35,276 bases of DNA, taken from Deltaproteobacteria bacterium. Its GTDB lineage: Bacteria; Desulfobacterota; Syntrophobacteria; Syntrophobacterales; Syntrophobacteraceae. The position numbers and the translations under genes were made by a program. The notes beneath the pieces were generated by a model that saw only the letters and a list, made by a program, of their open reading frames with translations, was not told where the DNA came from and searched no databases. The stretch spans positions 1-35,276 of the forward strand of contig JAJYTC010000028.1 in assembly GCA_021793275.1 (NCBI GenBank), given 5' to 3'. This document shows positions 23,861-32,512 of the stretch, in pieces. The stretch's first letter is position 1, and each line of letters starts with the position of its first letter.

Positions 23861-24283
23861 ATGACCGAAAATATATCCAAGGCAGTTTCTGCGCTTCAGA
23901 GTGCGGCGGAGAGGGTCAGGCGCATCGAGGACGAAGCCCGCGAAGCCCTGTTTGTAAAAGACGACCCTGAGACACACCGGCAAAAACTTCAGGAAAAAGC
24001 GATGCTCCTGATGGAACTCCCGGAGCTTGTCGGCCCGTTTTGCGGGGGACTGGACAAAAACGCCCGTACGGAAATCGAGGAGGCACTGGACTCTTTTGCC
24101 ATGAGGGCCGAGCGGGCGATGGAACTCTCAAGCATCTTCTACATGAGCGCCCTTCTATACCCGGAAGATTACAAAGAGGGCGATCCGAACGACCTGGAAC
24201 TGTTCATAGACAGGCTCCGCGCCAGGTACCTTTCGGGCCGTCAAAATCCCGGCGCTTCCACCACGTCCCGGAAAACGAGGTAG
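23861..24283 (+). CDS. Small helical protein of unknown function
   Basis: A 140-residue, strongly helical and acidic cytoplasmic protein with no recognised domain. The middle holds LMELPELVGPFCGGLDKNARTEIEEALDSFAMRAERAMELSSIF. The C-terminus is basic and probably disordered. It lies 25 bp after the XRE-cupin stop and 23 bp before the glycosyltransferase, so the three are probably one transcript. No ribosome site is striking. Confidence 0.7.
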   Translation: MTENISKAVSALQSAAERVRRIEDEAREALFVKDDPETHRQKLQEKAMLLMELPELVGPFCGGLDKNARTEIEEALDSFAMRAERAMELSSIFYMSALLYPEDYKEGDPNDLELFIDRLRARYLSGRQNPGASTTSRKTR

Positions 24284-24306
24284 ATCGGAAAGGAAATCAA
24301 TCGCTA

Positions 24307-25263
24307 ATGGAAGAGCAGTTGCTGTTTGTTTACATGGCCTACGGCGGATGGCAATTCAGAAGGCAGGCTGTACTGAGCATATTATCCCTTCTGCAATACG
24401 GACCGCTCCCCGGCAAAATTCTTGTCTATACGGACCGCCCCGGCGAATTCAAAGAGCTTCCCGTAGAGGCTGTGTTTCTCGATAAACCTACCATCAAAAA
24501 CTGGAGAGGCCCCTACGGTTATATTCACCGCATGAAAATCGAGCTGCTCGACAGTTTATTCAAAAAAAACCGCAGGCATGTGGTCTTTGTGGACAGCGAT
24601 ACTATCTGGACGCGCAGCCCTGCCGGGATATATGAATCCCTCGACAATGCTCGTGCGGTCATGCATGTGTGTGAGAATCAACTTTCCGATCGCTTCTTTC
24701 CCCAGTACCGAACGGTGCTCGAAAAAACCGAGCTGATTAAAGATGCCGGCCTGCCCTTCGTCCCCATGGAGCAGTTCTGGGTGTATAATTCAGGTGTTCT
24801 CGGCCTTCCCTCCACTCTGAATCCCGCTCTTATTAATGAGGCGCTGCGCATTTGCGACCTGATTTGCAGAAACGCTCCCTTTACAATGGAGTGGGTTGAA
24901 CAGGTTGCGTTCTCCTACATCCTCCAAGGCCACGGGGTGCGGATCGACACCTGCGGTGAGGACGTGCTCCATTACTGGCCGGACAGTTTCGAGTTCGGAC
25001 GCCGGCTGAAGAAATGCTCGTTCACAGATTTGGCGGACCTCGGCAAGGACCCCGAACGGGTTCGTGAACTGCTCAAGGAAGCAAGGAAGGGTAAAAGAAG
25101 TTTTGTTAACCAACTGCTTGTGCGCACAAAAAGGTTGGGGCGTTCGATGCGGAAGCGCAAAAGAGAATCCCTTGTTTTTCTTGAGAAACTGAGGTCGAAG
25201 ATATTAGTCCGTGCGAGGCGGGAGCAGGAGAAGAAACGCCATACAAAAGAGGGTGCGGATTAA
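24307..25263 (+). CDS. Glycosyltransferase with DxD motif
   Basis: The 318-residue protein has a GT-A-like N-terminal fold with the nucleotide-sugar/Mn motif D96-S-D98 in HVVFVDSDTIW, preceded by RMKIELLDSL and followed by conserved QFWVYNSGVLGL and the helical EWVEQVAFSYIL. The C-terminal 60 residues are very basic (Arg/Lys-rich), suggesting association with an acidic surface such as a membrane. The start ATG 24307 has AGGAAA upstream; the frame stays open back to 24040, overlapping the preceding gene. Acceptor unknown; probably surface polysaccharide or glycoprotein synthesis. Confidence 0.82.
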   Translation: MEEQLLFVYMAYGGWQFRRQAVLSILSLLQYGPLPGKILVYTDRPGEFKELPVEAVFLDKPTIKNWRGPYGYIHRMKIELLDSLFKKNRRHVVFVDSDTIWTRSPAGIYESLDNARAVMHVCENQLSDRFFPQYRTVLEKTELIKDAGLPFVPMEQFWVYNSGVLGLPSTLNPALINEALRICDLICRNAPFTMEWVEQVAFSYILQGHGVRIDTCGEDVLHYWPDSFEFGRRLKKCSFTDLADLGKDPERVRELLKEARKGKRSFVNQLLVRTKRLGRSMRKRKRESLVFLEKLRSKILVRARREQEKKRHTKEGAD

Positions 25264-25275
25264 ACCGCTATTGAT

Positions 25276-27018
25276 TCAATTCGTAGGCCCCTCGGCTAAT
25301 ACTCTCAATCTATCGAGGAAAAACTGCTCTTTTTCGCGCTGCCCCAGCGCCCTGTGGCAGGCTGCGATCTGTTGGAGCGCATTGGGTGAGTCCTGGAATT
25401 TCTCCAGGAGCAAGAGCGCGTCGTTAAACTTTCCGAGGTTCATGAAGCTAACCGCCAGGCAGATATGCAGCGGTTCACTTTCCGGGAAAAGCCGGATGCC
25501 TTCGGTAAGCAACTCTATCGCTTCCCCGTGTTCTCGATTCTTCTGCCTGATCATTGCCAGTCCCAGGTAGCCCCTGGCGTGAGGACAATAGCGCAAGGCC
25601 CTTTTGAAAAGCCTTACGGCAATAGCTTCCTTATCCGGTATGGCTTCGATCGCGGCATAATCCCCATGGCTGAAAGTCATTCCAAGTCTTGAGAGAAAAT
25701 CGGCGTGCAAGGGGTGAAATTCCCGGATATCTTCGAGCTCTATTGCATCTACAAAAGACGGCAGACCTTCATAGAAGGCCTTTCTCAAACGGTTTCTGAA
25801 TGTCAGGACCTCTTCGCTCGAAAGACCCGGGTCCGTTTCGAGGTACAGTATATCCTCTATGGGATTTAACCATACCTCATCGGTGATATGCATTCTTTCT
25901 TTCACATCGTCGTAGAGGGCGGTACCGGGAAAAACCCGCAAGACATAGAAAATAACGCTGTGAGGCTTAATCTCGCGAATGAGTTGTTCGGTTTCGCCTA
26001 TCGTTTCCGAGGACTCACCCGGGCACGCATAGATGATGTAGGCGCGGGCCAGGATGCCGTAGCGCGTCGTAAGGGAAAAAGCCCTCTTGATCTGCTCGTT
26101 TCCAATCCTTTTGTTAAGCCTGTTTCGTATCTTTTCCGACCCGCTTTCAACCCCGTAACTGATCTGAATGCATCCGGCCTTTCGCATCCAGTAAAGTATC
26201 TCTTCATCGACGCTATTGACGTGGGAAATGGCGTACCACGATATGGAGAGGCCACGGTTCAGGATTTCTTTGCACACAGCTATCGCCACGTCTTTTTTCA
26301 TCGTGAAAATGTCGTCCGAGATGTAGAAAAAACTAACCCCCTTGCGATAGAGAAGCTCCAATTGATCCACAAAATAGGAAACGGAATGGAACCTCACCTT
26401 ATGTCCCCAGAATCGAGGAGAACCGCAGTAAGTGCAATTCCCGGGACATCCCCTGGTAAGGGACAGGTGGTTGTAAGTGAAGTACACGGCGGGGTTGGGC
26501 AGTTTGTCCAAATCTTCAACGGGATCGGCAGGCGCTGTTCGAACGATCCGAGACCCATTCCTGAAAGCGATTCCCCTGATGGCGGCTGGATCGCCCCCGG
26601 CGCCCCTCTCGAGCATTCTTACCAGCTCCAGGAAACTATATTCGCCCTCTCCCAATACGACATAGTCGATCTCCGGAAAGTTTCGCAGCAAATGCTCCCG
26701 GAGAAACGTCGCGCCCACTCCCCCGAAAACGATCTTTGCCTCCGGGTTCACTTCCTTAACGATCCGCGCTGTCTCGACGCCGCCCCAACGATTGGCGTTG
26801 AATATCGAAATTCCAACGATATCGGCGTTCTTCTGCGCCAGTATTTCCCTTATTTTTTGAAGGCTGTGGCCGCTGCGGTAAAAATTCAATATTTCGACGT
26901 CGTAACCCTCGTGGAGCAGAAGTGCGGCAATGTAGTAAAGCCCTGTCGGGACAGCGCTGATGTCCTCCTCTTCAAAACGTTCCTCGAGAAAATACGGATA
27001 GATGAGTAAAATCTTCAC
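25276..27018 (-). CDS. B12-binding radical SAM protein with C-terminal TPR repeats
   Basis: The 580-residue protein starts with a cobalamin-binding-like Rossmann domain (about 1-160, KILLIYPYF...ADIVGISIFNANRWGG), followed by the radical SAM core with cluster cysteines C191, C195, C198 in RGCPGNCTYCGSPRFWG, and a C-terminal helical region with TPR-like repeats (about 475-575). Class B members methylate or rearrange unactivated carbons. Substrate unknown. The GTG at 27018 has AGGA upstream; the frame extends to 27087 without a start signal. It is 5 bp behind the zinc-ribbon gene, so it is likely an operon. Its stop is 12 bp from that of the convergent glycosyltransferase gene. Confidence 0.9.
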   Translation of the reverse strand: MKILLIYPYFLEERFEEEDISAVPTGLYYIAALLLHEGYDVEILNFYRSGHSLQKIREILAQKNADIVGISIFNANRWGGVETARIVKEVNPEAKIVFGGVGATFLREHLLRNFPEIDYVVLGEGEYSFLELVRMLERGAGGDPAAIRGIAFRNGSRIVRTAPADPVEDLDKLPNPAVYFTYNHLSLTRGCPGNCTYCGSPRFWGHKVRFHSVSYFVDQLELLYRKGVSFFYISDDIFTMKKDVAIAVCKEILNRGLSISWYAISHVNSVDEEILYWMRKAGCIQISYGVESGSEKIRNRLNKRIGNEQIKRAFSLTTRYGILARAYIIYACPGESSETIGETEQLIREIKPHSVIFYVLRVFPGTALYDDVKERMHITDEVWLNPIEDILYLETDPGLSSEEVLTFRNRLRKAFYEGLPSFVDAIELEDIREFHPLHADFLSRLGMTFSHGDYAAIEAIPDKEAIAVRLFKRALRYCPHARGYLGLAMIRQKNREHGEAIELLTEGIRLFPESEPLHICLAVSFMNLGKFNDALLLLEKFQDSPNALQQIAACHRALGQREKEQFFLDRLRVLAEGPTN

Positions 27019-27023
27019 AAGAC

Positions 27024-27311
27024 TCAGTCCTGGCGAAATTCGGCGAAACGGTATCCCGGCAATATTTCCTTCCCGCATCGGTAGCATCGAACAGGCCGGT
27101 ATTGCGAGATGCCGACGAAGACATCGTCCTCTTTCAAATCGCTTTCCGTGCGGAACCGGAACTCCAGGGGGTCATCCCACTCCTCCGGAAAGTCCTCCTC
27201 GGTTATGCAGTCCCGGCAGATGTAGATCATCTCGCCGGTGTTGCCCGGGTCCACGTCCCACATAGCTGCAATCTCATTGTCATCCAAAAAACGCTTCCAT
27301 TCCGGCTTCAT
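27024..27311 (-). CDS. Small zinc-ribbon-like protein
   Basis: A 95-residue acidic protein with two CxxC pairs, CRDC in the middle and CYRCGK near the end, spaced so that together they could bind one zinc ion. It has no membrane or signal sequence. The start ATG 27311 has GGAGG 10 bp upstream. The stop lies 5 bp before the radical SAM gene, so it is likely co-translated. Function unknown; it may be a partner or substrate-recognition accessory of the radical SAM protein, which is inference. Confidence 0.75.
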   Translation of the reverse strand: MKPEWKRFLDDNEIAAMWDVDPGNTGEMIYICRDCITEEDFPEEWDDPLEFRFRTESDLKEDDVFVGISQYRPVRCYRCGKEILPGYRFAEFRQD

Positions 27312-27418
27312 CGCATAAATTCCTCCGACAGAAAAGGGTTGCCGTTTTCGATATGCCCGAACTGATGGTGATTTTGAAGAATTTTCTACGTACGGGGCAA
27401 AAAAATATGAACTCCTGG

Positions 27419-27435
27419 TTGGCGCCTGTTTTGCA
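27419..27435 (+). promoter_or_regulatory. Candidate sigma-54 (-24/-12) promoter of the TPR-glycosyltransferase gene
   Basis: TTGGCGCCTGTTTTGCA has GG at 27421-27422 and GC at 27433-27434 with exactly 10 bp between, a full TTGGC and a full TTGCA; only the A after TTGGC is changed to G. Transcription would begin near 27446, leaving about 100 nt before the GTG start. There is no activator gene adjacent, so support is from sequence alone. Confidence 0.5.
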
Positions 27436-27542
27436 GAGGGTGCTCCGTGGCTGAAAACCGCCGGGGAGGGCTCAAATGTGGCATGAATCGTGCTTTTTGT
27501 TAGAGGCACTCAGCAATCAGGAAGAGCTATCGGAGGAGAATC

Positions 27543-29336
27543 GTGTCATTGCCCATGGGTTTCATGCCCGGTCCGCTGGATGAGACGCCGGATCGTATCG
27601 AGAGAGCCGGCAGAATTTGCCGTTCGCTTCTGGAAAAGACCCCGGATAACGTCACTTATCTGCACCTGATGGGTATCATCGAGTGCAAATTAAAGCGCTT
27701 TGTCGAATCGGAAATCTGGTTTCGGAAGTCTTTGGCCCTTAACCCGGATTCGCCTGAAATCTTATGCAGCTATGCCATGGCTCTCATGATGCGGAAAGAA
27801 TTCGCAGAGGCGATCCGTCTTTTAAAGCGGGCTACCGAAATCAAGGCCGATTTTACGCCCGCCTTGCATCATCTCGGAAATGCTTACAAAGAAAACGGGA
27901 ATCCGGCCGAGGCTGTCCGCACTTACGAAAAGCTCCTGGCTTTAAAACCCGATGATGTGGAAATCCTGTACAATCTTGCCATTATCGCCAAAGACCATGG
28001 CAATCTTCCGGCGGCCAGGGCCTATTGCGAACGCGCTGTCGGCCGGCAGCCGTCGAATCCGTCCTGTATCAATAATCTTGGCATCATTTGTTACATGATG
28101 GGAGATTATCGCGGGGCAATCATCTGCTATCGGAAGGCCCTCGAGTTGAACCCGGATTATCCTGAAGCGCTCAGCAATCTCAGCATACTGATGCACGAGA
28201 TGGGCGGTTTCGAGCAGGCCCTGGAATTAAGCAGGCGGGCCCTTGCCTTACGGCCCGAATATCCCGAAGCACTCAACAACCTCGGCATTTCCCTGAAGGA
28301 TACGGGCAAACTGGAAGAAGGCATCGATGTTTTAAGGCATGCCGCTCGCCTACACCAGACCGACCCGGAAATACAATACAATTTGTCGATAGCGCTTCTT
28401 GCGGCCGGAAGCTTTGAGGAAGGCTGGCGGTTGCACGAAGCGCGCTGGAAAACCAGGTTTCTCAAGCCTACGCACAGAAAATACCCTCGGCCCCTCTGGC
28501 ATGGCGAACCGGCTGAAGGTCGCCTTCTTTTCCTTCACCATGAACAGGGCATGGGGGATACGCTTCAGTTCTGCCGCTATGCGCCCATGGCGGCGGCGCT
28601 GGGCTTGCGCGTCGTCATGCAGGTGCAGCAGCCTCTCGTTCGCCTTATGAAATCTCTGGCAGGTGTTGAAACCGTGCTGGCAACACCTGAAGAGCCCGCG
28701 GCTTTCGATTTCCATTGCCCCATGCTGAGCCTGCCCCTGGCTATGCAGACGCGACTTGAAACGATCCCCCAGAGCGTCCCCTACCTGGCGGCCGATGAGA
28801 AAGAGGTTTTGCAATGGCGCAACAAAATGACTCCCTTCGGGTCCGGCAAGCCTCGGGTCGGGCTTGTTTGGGCCGGGAACGCACGCCTTCATGCGCCCTC
28901 TCTGGCCATGACGGATCGCCGTCGGTCGATCTCGCCGCAGATGTTGGCGCCTATTATTGAAAATGAGAACATCCAGTTCTTCAGCTTGCAGAAAGACGGG
29001 CCGAAAACGCCCGAAGCCCCGGACCTGATCGATCTGATGGACGAATGCAACGATTTTGCGGACACCGCGGCGCTCATTGCCAATCTCGATCTCGTCATAA
29101 CGGTCGATACGGCGGTAGCACACCTCGCGGGCGCTCTTGGCAAACCCGTATGGGTTATGAACCGCTTCGACACTTGCTGGCGCTGGCAACGCCAACGCGA
29201 GACAACGCCCTGGTATTCGACCATGCGCCTTTTCCATCAGCCCAAAGCCGGAGATTGGGCAAGCGTCATTGCCCATATAGCCGCTGAGCTTGCCCGGCCC
29301 GAAACGAACGCGGTGTTCAGTTGCTCGAAAAGATGA
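27543..29336 (+). CDS. TPR-repeat protein with C-terminal GT-B glycosyltransferase-like domain
   Basis: The 597-residue protein has about eight consecutive TPR repeats (residues ~15-300; e.g. NPSCINNLGIICYMMGDYRGAIICYRKALELNPDYPEALSN) and a C-terminal domain (about 310-590) with VITVDTAVAHLAGALGKPVWVMN, the nucleotide-sugar-binding signature of GT9/GT41-like folds (heptosyltransferase, O-GlcNAc transferase relatives). TPR-GT fusions often glycosylate proteins. The GTG start has GGAGGAG 3 bp upstream. It is divergent from the zinc-ribbon gene and convergent with the lipoprotein genes. Confidence 0.88.
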   Translation: MSLPMGFMPGPLDETPDRIERAGRICRSLLEKTPDNVTYLHLMGIIECKLKRFVESEIWFRKSLALNPDSPEILCSYAMALMMRKEFAEAIRLLKRATEIKADFTPALHHLGNAYKENGNPAEAVRTYEKLLALKPDDVEILYNLAIIAKDHGNLPAARAYCERAVGRQPSNPSCINNLGIICYMMGDYRGAIICYRKALELNPDYPEALSNLSILMHEMGGFEQALELSRRALALRPEYPEALNNLGISLKDTGKLEEGIDVLRHAARLHQTDPEIQYNLSIALLAAGSFEEGWRLHEARWKTRFLKPTHRKYPRPLWHGEPAEGRLLFLHHEQGMGDTLQFCRYAPMAAALGLRVVMQVQQPLVRLMKSLAGVETVLATPEEPAAFDFHCPMLSLPLAMQTRLETIPQSVPYLAADEKEVLQWRNKMTPFGSGKPRVGLVWAGNARLHAPSLAMTDRRRSISPQMLAPIIENENIQFFSLQKDGPKTPEAPDLIDLMDECNDFADTAALIANLDLVITVDTAVAHLAGALGKPVWVMNRFDTCWRWQRQRETTPWYSTMRLFHQPKAGDWASVIAHIAAELARPETNAVFSCSKR

Positions 29337-29347
29337 TCTTTCGACCT

Positions 29348-29860
29348 CTATTGTGAGGTAAGCTTGACGATCTCCTGTTCCAACCTGCTCTTTTCCTGCA
29401 TCAAGCTTTCAAGCTGCTGGCGGATCTGATCTTCGCTCAGGCCGCTCTGCTGCTCCTGGCCCTGTATCTGCACTTGCAAGGTGTCGATGTTCTTTTCCAA
29501 TTTCACCCTTCGGGCCTGTCCGGACCGGGTCCGAAGCCTGGCTTTGCGCAATCGGGCCTGCAGATTTGCCAGGTCATCATTCATCTGCGCCAGTTGACGG
29601 CGGTATGCCTTTTCTTCGGAAGAAAGAGCGGCAGAGCGCTGCGACAGGTCCTGCTGCCGGGAACGCAATTCGCTTCCGGTCTCTTTCAGCTGTTCCAGGC
29701 TGGACTGCTTTTGGTTTACCCTGTTTTGGTACTCGCCCGAAGTTAACCCTTGCACACCCGAAAAAAAGCCGCCCTTGGCCGGATTGGACGTGGTAGCGCA
29801 GCTGCAAAGCGAAAAGACGGCGAATAACAGGCCGGCCGTGCAGAAAAGAACCCTTTTCAT
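29348..29860 (-). CDS. Small coiled-coil lipoprotein
   Basis: A 170-residue precursor with a signal peptide and lipobox L18-C-S-C21. After a short Gly-rich linker the mature part is a long coiled-coil (about 50-170) rich in Gln, Arg, Leu and Glu. I expect an outer-membrane lipoprotein facing the periplasm, perhaps a spacer or adaptor. The start ATG 29860 has GGGGAGG upstream; the ATG at 29878 overlaps that site and is less likely. It lies 22 bp behind the SH3-type lipoprotein and ends 11 bp from the convergent TPR gene. Confidence 0.82.
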   Translation of the reverse strand: MKRVLFCTAGLLFAVFSLCSCATTSNPAKGGFFSGVQGLTSGEYQNRVNQKQSSLEQLKETGSELRSRQQDLSQRSAALSSEEKAYRRQLAQMNDDLANLQARLRKARLRTRSGQARRVKLEKNIDTLQVQIQGQEQQSGLSEDQIRQQLESLMQEKSRLEQEIVKLTSQ

Positions 29861-29882
29861 TCGAGATTTCCTCCCCATGGGT

Positions 29883-30824
29883 CTAAAGAGTTAGATTCTT
29901 CGTTTTCATCATCACGGATATAAGCTGGTCTCTTTCCTTTTTAAAACTCTGGATCGACTCCCGGGTGGCTGCGACTTCACTTTTGAGGGTTTCAATTTGC
30001 TGCGGGTCCGTCGTGGCGCCGGCAAGGGCTGTCTGCTGCGCATTGACTTCACCTTCCAGGGAGCCTATAGCCTTATCCATATCCTGTTTCTTTGCAGTCA
30101 TGGCCTTGAGTTCGGCCAGCGCCAATCCTTTCTTCGATTCGTTCATCGCGATTTCTTTTTTGAGCGTGGCGACACGAATTTGCTCCCGGGCTATATAACT
30201 CTTCATGTACGCGACGTCTTTTCTGGCTTCCTCGTTGTACTGGCGCGCTTGCTTGATGCACGCATCGAGGTATTCTTCTTCGTTTGCGTATTTTTGTTTC
30301 TGGTTTGCGACGTATACGCCGGCCGCCAGCCCCATCGGAGCGCCGAGCGCTGCTCCCCAGGCAGCTCCCTTGGCCGGGTTTACACCGATCAATGCAGCCA
30401 CGAGCGCACCGGCAGCCGCACCTACGGCAGCGCCCGTCAATCCCCCCTCGACGGTGGTGCGCGCCTTCATGCCGGTCAGGTCCTTGCCGCCCGTCTTCTG
30501 AACCGTGTTTTCCTGGATAAAGTTTGCCGGAACCCAGCCGGTCACCGGCTGCCCATTACCGTTGTCGATCCTCACCTGGCGCCAGTCCCCCGATTCCTGC
30601 TCGATCGCCACACTGTCTCCCGGATGCAATGTGCCGACAGGCTGACTTTGAAACGATTTGTCGGCAAAGAGCGTCACGGTTTGCGAGCCGATCACGCTAC
30701 CGGTCGGCTGAGGGGGCCGGCTCCCCTGCATGCTCGACATACCTGAACCAGCGCATGAAGTCAGAAAAACCAACATCATCACTATTGCAATGCTTCCTCT
30801 TAATACCCCACAGGCCCTCATCAT
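29883..30824 (-). CDS. Lipoprotein with SH3 domain, glycine zipper and coiled coil
   Basis: A 313-residue precursor with lipobox LTSC24. The mature part has, in order, a bacterial SH3-like domain (about 43-105, TVTLFADKSFQSQPVGTLHPGDSV...GWVPANFI), a glycine-zipper membrane-like segment (about 122-172, GAAVGAAAGALVAALIG and GAAWGAALGAPMGLAAGVY), and a long coiled coil (about 180-313). SH3 domains of this kind often bind peptidoglycan; glycine zippers sit in the outer membrane. The start is either of the tandem ATGs at 30824 and 30821 (GGAGG upstream). It follows the kinase cluster after a 71-bp gap. Confidence 0.82.
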   Translation of the reverse strand: MMRACGVLRGSIAIVMMLVFLTSCAGSGMSSMQGSRPPQPTGSVIGSQTVTLFADKSFQSQPVGTLHPGDSVAIEQESGDWRQVRIDNGNGQPVTGWVPANFIQENTVQKTGGKDLTGMKARTTVEGGLTGAAVGAAAGALVAALIGVNPAKGAAWGAALGAPMGLAAGVYVANQKQKYANEEEYLDACIKQARQYNEEARKDVAYMKSYIAREQIRVATLKKEIAMNESKKGLALAELKAMTAKKQDMDKAIGSLEGEVNAQQTALAGATTDPQQIETLKSEVAATRESIQSFKKERDQLISVMMKTKNLTL

Positions 30825-30865
30825 CAATCCTCCCCTCCTGCTTTTTCCAAATCCCCATCTCCAGA

Positions 30866-30883
30866 CCGGCCATTTTCAGCCGG
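30866..30883 (-). terminator. Short hairpin between kinase 2 and the lipoprotein gene
   Basis: CCGGC-(8 nt)-GCCGG lies in the 71-bp gap after the kinase stop. It may be a partial terminator or processing site; no T-run is evident on the minus strand. Confidence 0.35.
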
Positions 30884-30895
30884 CCGTGCAAACAA

Positions 30896-32512
30896 CTAGT
30901 TATCGCCTTGCGTAATGATCTCGCTTTTCCATATGTCCCTGTTCGTCTTGTCGTACCTCTGGAGGTGCGACCATATGAGCTTTGTCATGGCAACCTTGGC
31001 CTTATCCTTTTCCTCGGCATGGATCACACTGTCAAAGGCCGCCTTGACATTTTCCGGGCTTATGCCGTTTGCCTTATGAAGGGCCTGCAACTGGCGGACA
31101 TAGACTCCCATGTTATGATCTATGGCATGGCGCAACAGAGGAATTTTTTTCTCCATTTGTTCCCGGTAAGTCTCGTCCACATCGGGGGTATTGACGAACT
31201 CCTCCGCGGTATGCAACGTATCTGTCTCACTCTTCACCAGAAGCGCGCTGGCCGTACCCATTCGAAAAGAGTATTCCATGTCGGTAAGTTCGGTTTGCGC
31301 GTTTTTTTTGATCAGAAACTGGTTGAGGTCCCGCGAGTTTTGGAGGCCCACTTTCGCCAACCGGCCCTGCCCCCCCGACGCCGCCGCGAAGTGCCTGAAA
31401 ATCGAGGGGACAATGAAAACAAGGGCCGCGACGATCAGCACCGCAGAGGCAAACACGATCCGGAATTTCCCATTTGAAAAAAGGCCCGACAAATTATTCT
31501 TGAGTCCCTCCGGGATGCCGAGCCCGCCCGAAAGTTCGTCGCCGGTGCTCGCCGCTTCGCCGTAATCAGCACTTGTGGTGAAAGCGGGATATGCGGCTGT
31601 GGGTTGAAAATCGGAGGTTGGGGGATAGATGGGATCGGCTACAAGGCGAGTTTCCGGACTCGTCCGCAGAGCGCGCGTTGGCGCGGCTGGAGCGCCGGCG
31701 GCCTGCATGGATTCTTCCAGGCTCGCGAGAAAAGCGGCCGCGGTCGGGTGGCGATTTTCGGCGCTTTTTTCCAGAGCCTTCAATATGGATTTCTCTATTG
31801 CCTCCGGGACGTCGGTCCGAAGAAGGTGAATGTCGGTAGGCCGCTCCTCTATCTGTGCCCTTATGATCTCATAATCGGTATTCCTCTGAAAGGGCGTGTG
31901 CCCCGTCAGGGCCTCGTATCCAACGACGCCGAGCGAATAGATATCCGTTCTTGCGTCCGTTTCAAGCCCCTGTATGTGCTCTGGGGACATGTATTCGAGC
32001 GTGCCCACCATGTGGCCGGTGCGTGTCAGCCGCGCGCGCTGCAGGATGCGAGCGATCCCGAAATCCATCAGCTTTACCGAACCGGAGGGCGTAATCATGA
32101 GGTTGGACGGCTTGATGTCCCTGTGGACAACCCCGAGCCTGTGCGCATGTTCGAGTCCATCGAGCGCCTGGCAAAGGATGGAAACGCACTCCTGCCACGG
32201 TATGGGGCCGCGCCGCGATATTACCTTGTCCAGGGTTTCGCCTCGAACGAACTCCAGGACCATGTAATACTGGTCGCCGTGAAGGAGGAAGTTGTATACC
32301 ATGGCGATGTTGGGATGATTCAGCCTGCCCAGGGCGACGGCCTCGGAGCGAAACCGCGTTACGATGTCCTCACGCTTGCTCAACTCCGGGCGCAACGACT
32401 TGATCGCCACTTCTCTTTCGAGCATGGTGTCGAGGCCTCTGAAGACCTCTCCCATCCCGCCTTCGCCTATCTTTTCCAATATTCTGTAGTTGCCGATAAC
32501 CTGGTCATACAT
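30896..32512 (-). CDS. Hanks-type Ser/Thr protein kinase with periplasmic domain
   Basis: The 538-residue protein has a complete kinase domain (about 8-265): P-loop GEGGMGEV, VAIK, catalytic HRDIKPSN, DFG and a GTLEYMSPE substrate-pocket motif. A proline/threonine linker precedes one membrane segment (about 354-377, FRIVFASAVLIVAALVFIVPSIF) and a ~155-residue helical C-terminal part outside the membrane. It senses an unknown envelope signal and phosphorylates cytoplasmic targets. The start ATG 32512 overlaps the phosphatase stop (ATGTATGA), which fixes the start and implies coupled translation. Confidence 0.92.
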   Translation of the reverse strand: MYDQVIGNYRILEKIGEGGMGEVFRGLDTMLEREVAIKSLRPELSKREDIVTRFRSEAVALGRLNHPNIAMVYNFLLHGDQYYMVLEFVRGETLDKVISRRGPIPWQECVSILCQALDGLEHAHRLGVVHRDIKPSNLMITPSGSVKLMDFGIARILQRARLTRTGHMVGTLEYMSPEHIQGLETDARTDIYSLGVVGYEALTGHTPFQRNTDYEIIRAQIEERPTDIHLLRTDVPEAIEKSILKALEKSAENRHPTAAAFLASLEESMQAAGAPAAPTRALRTSPETRLVADPIYPPTSDFQPTAAYPAFTTSADYGEAASTGDELSGGLGIPEGLKNNLSGLFSNGKFRIVFASAVLIVAALVFIVPSIFRHFAAASGGQGRLAKVGLQNSRDLNQFLIKKNAQTELTDMEYSFRMGTASALLVKSETDTLHTAEEFVNTPDVDETYREQMEKKIPLLRHAIDHNMGVYVRQLQALHKANGISPENVKAAFDSVIHAEEKDKAKVAMTKLIWSHLQRYDKTNRDIWKSEIITQGDN

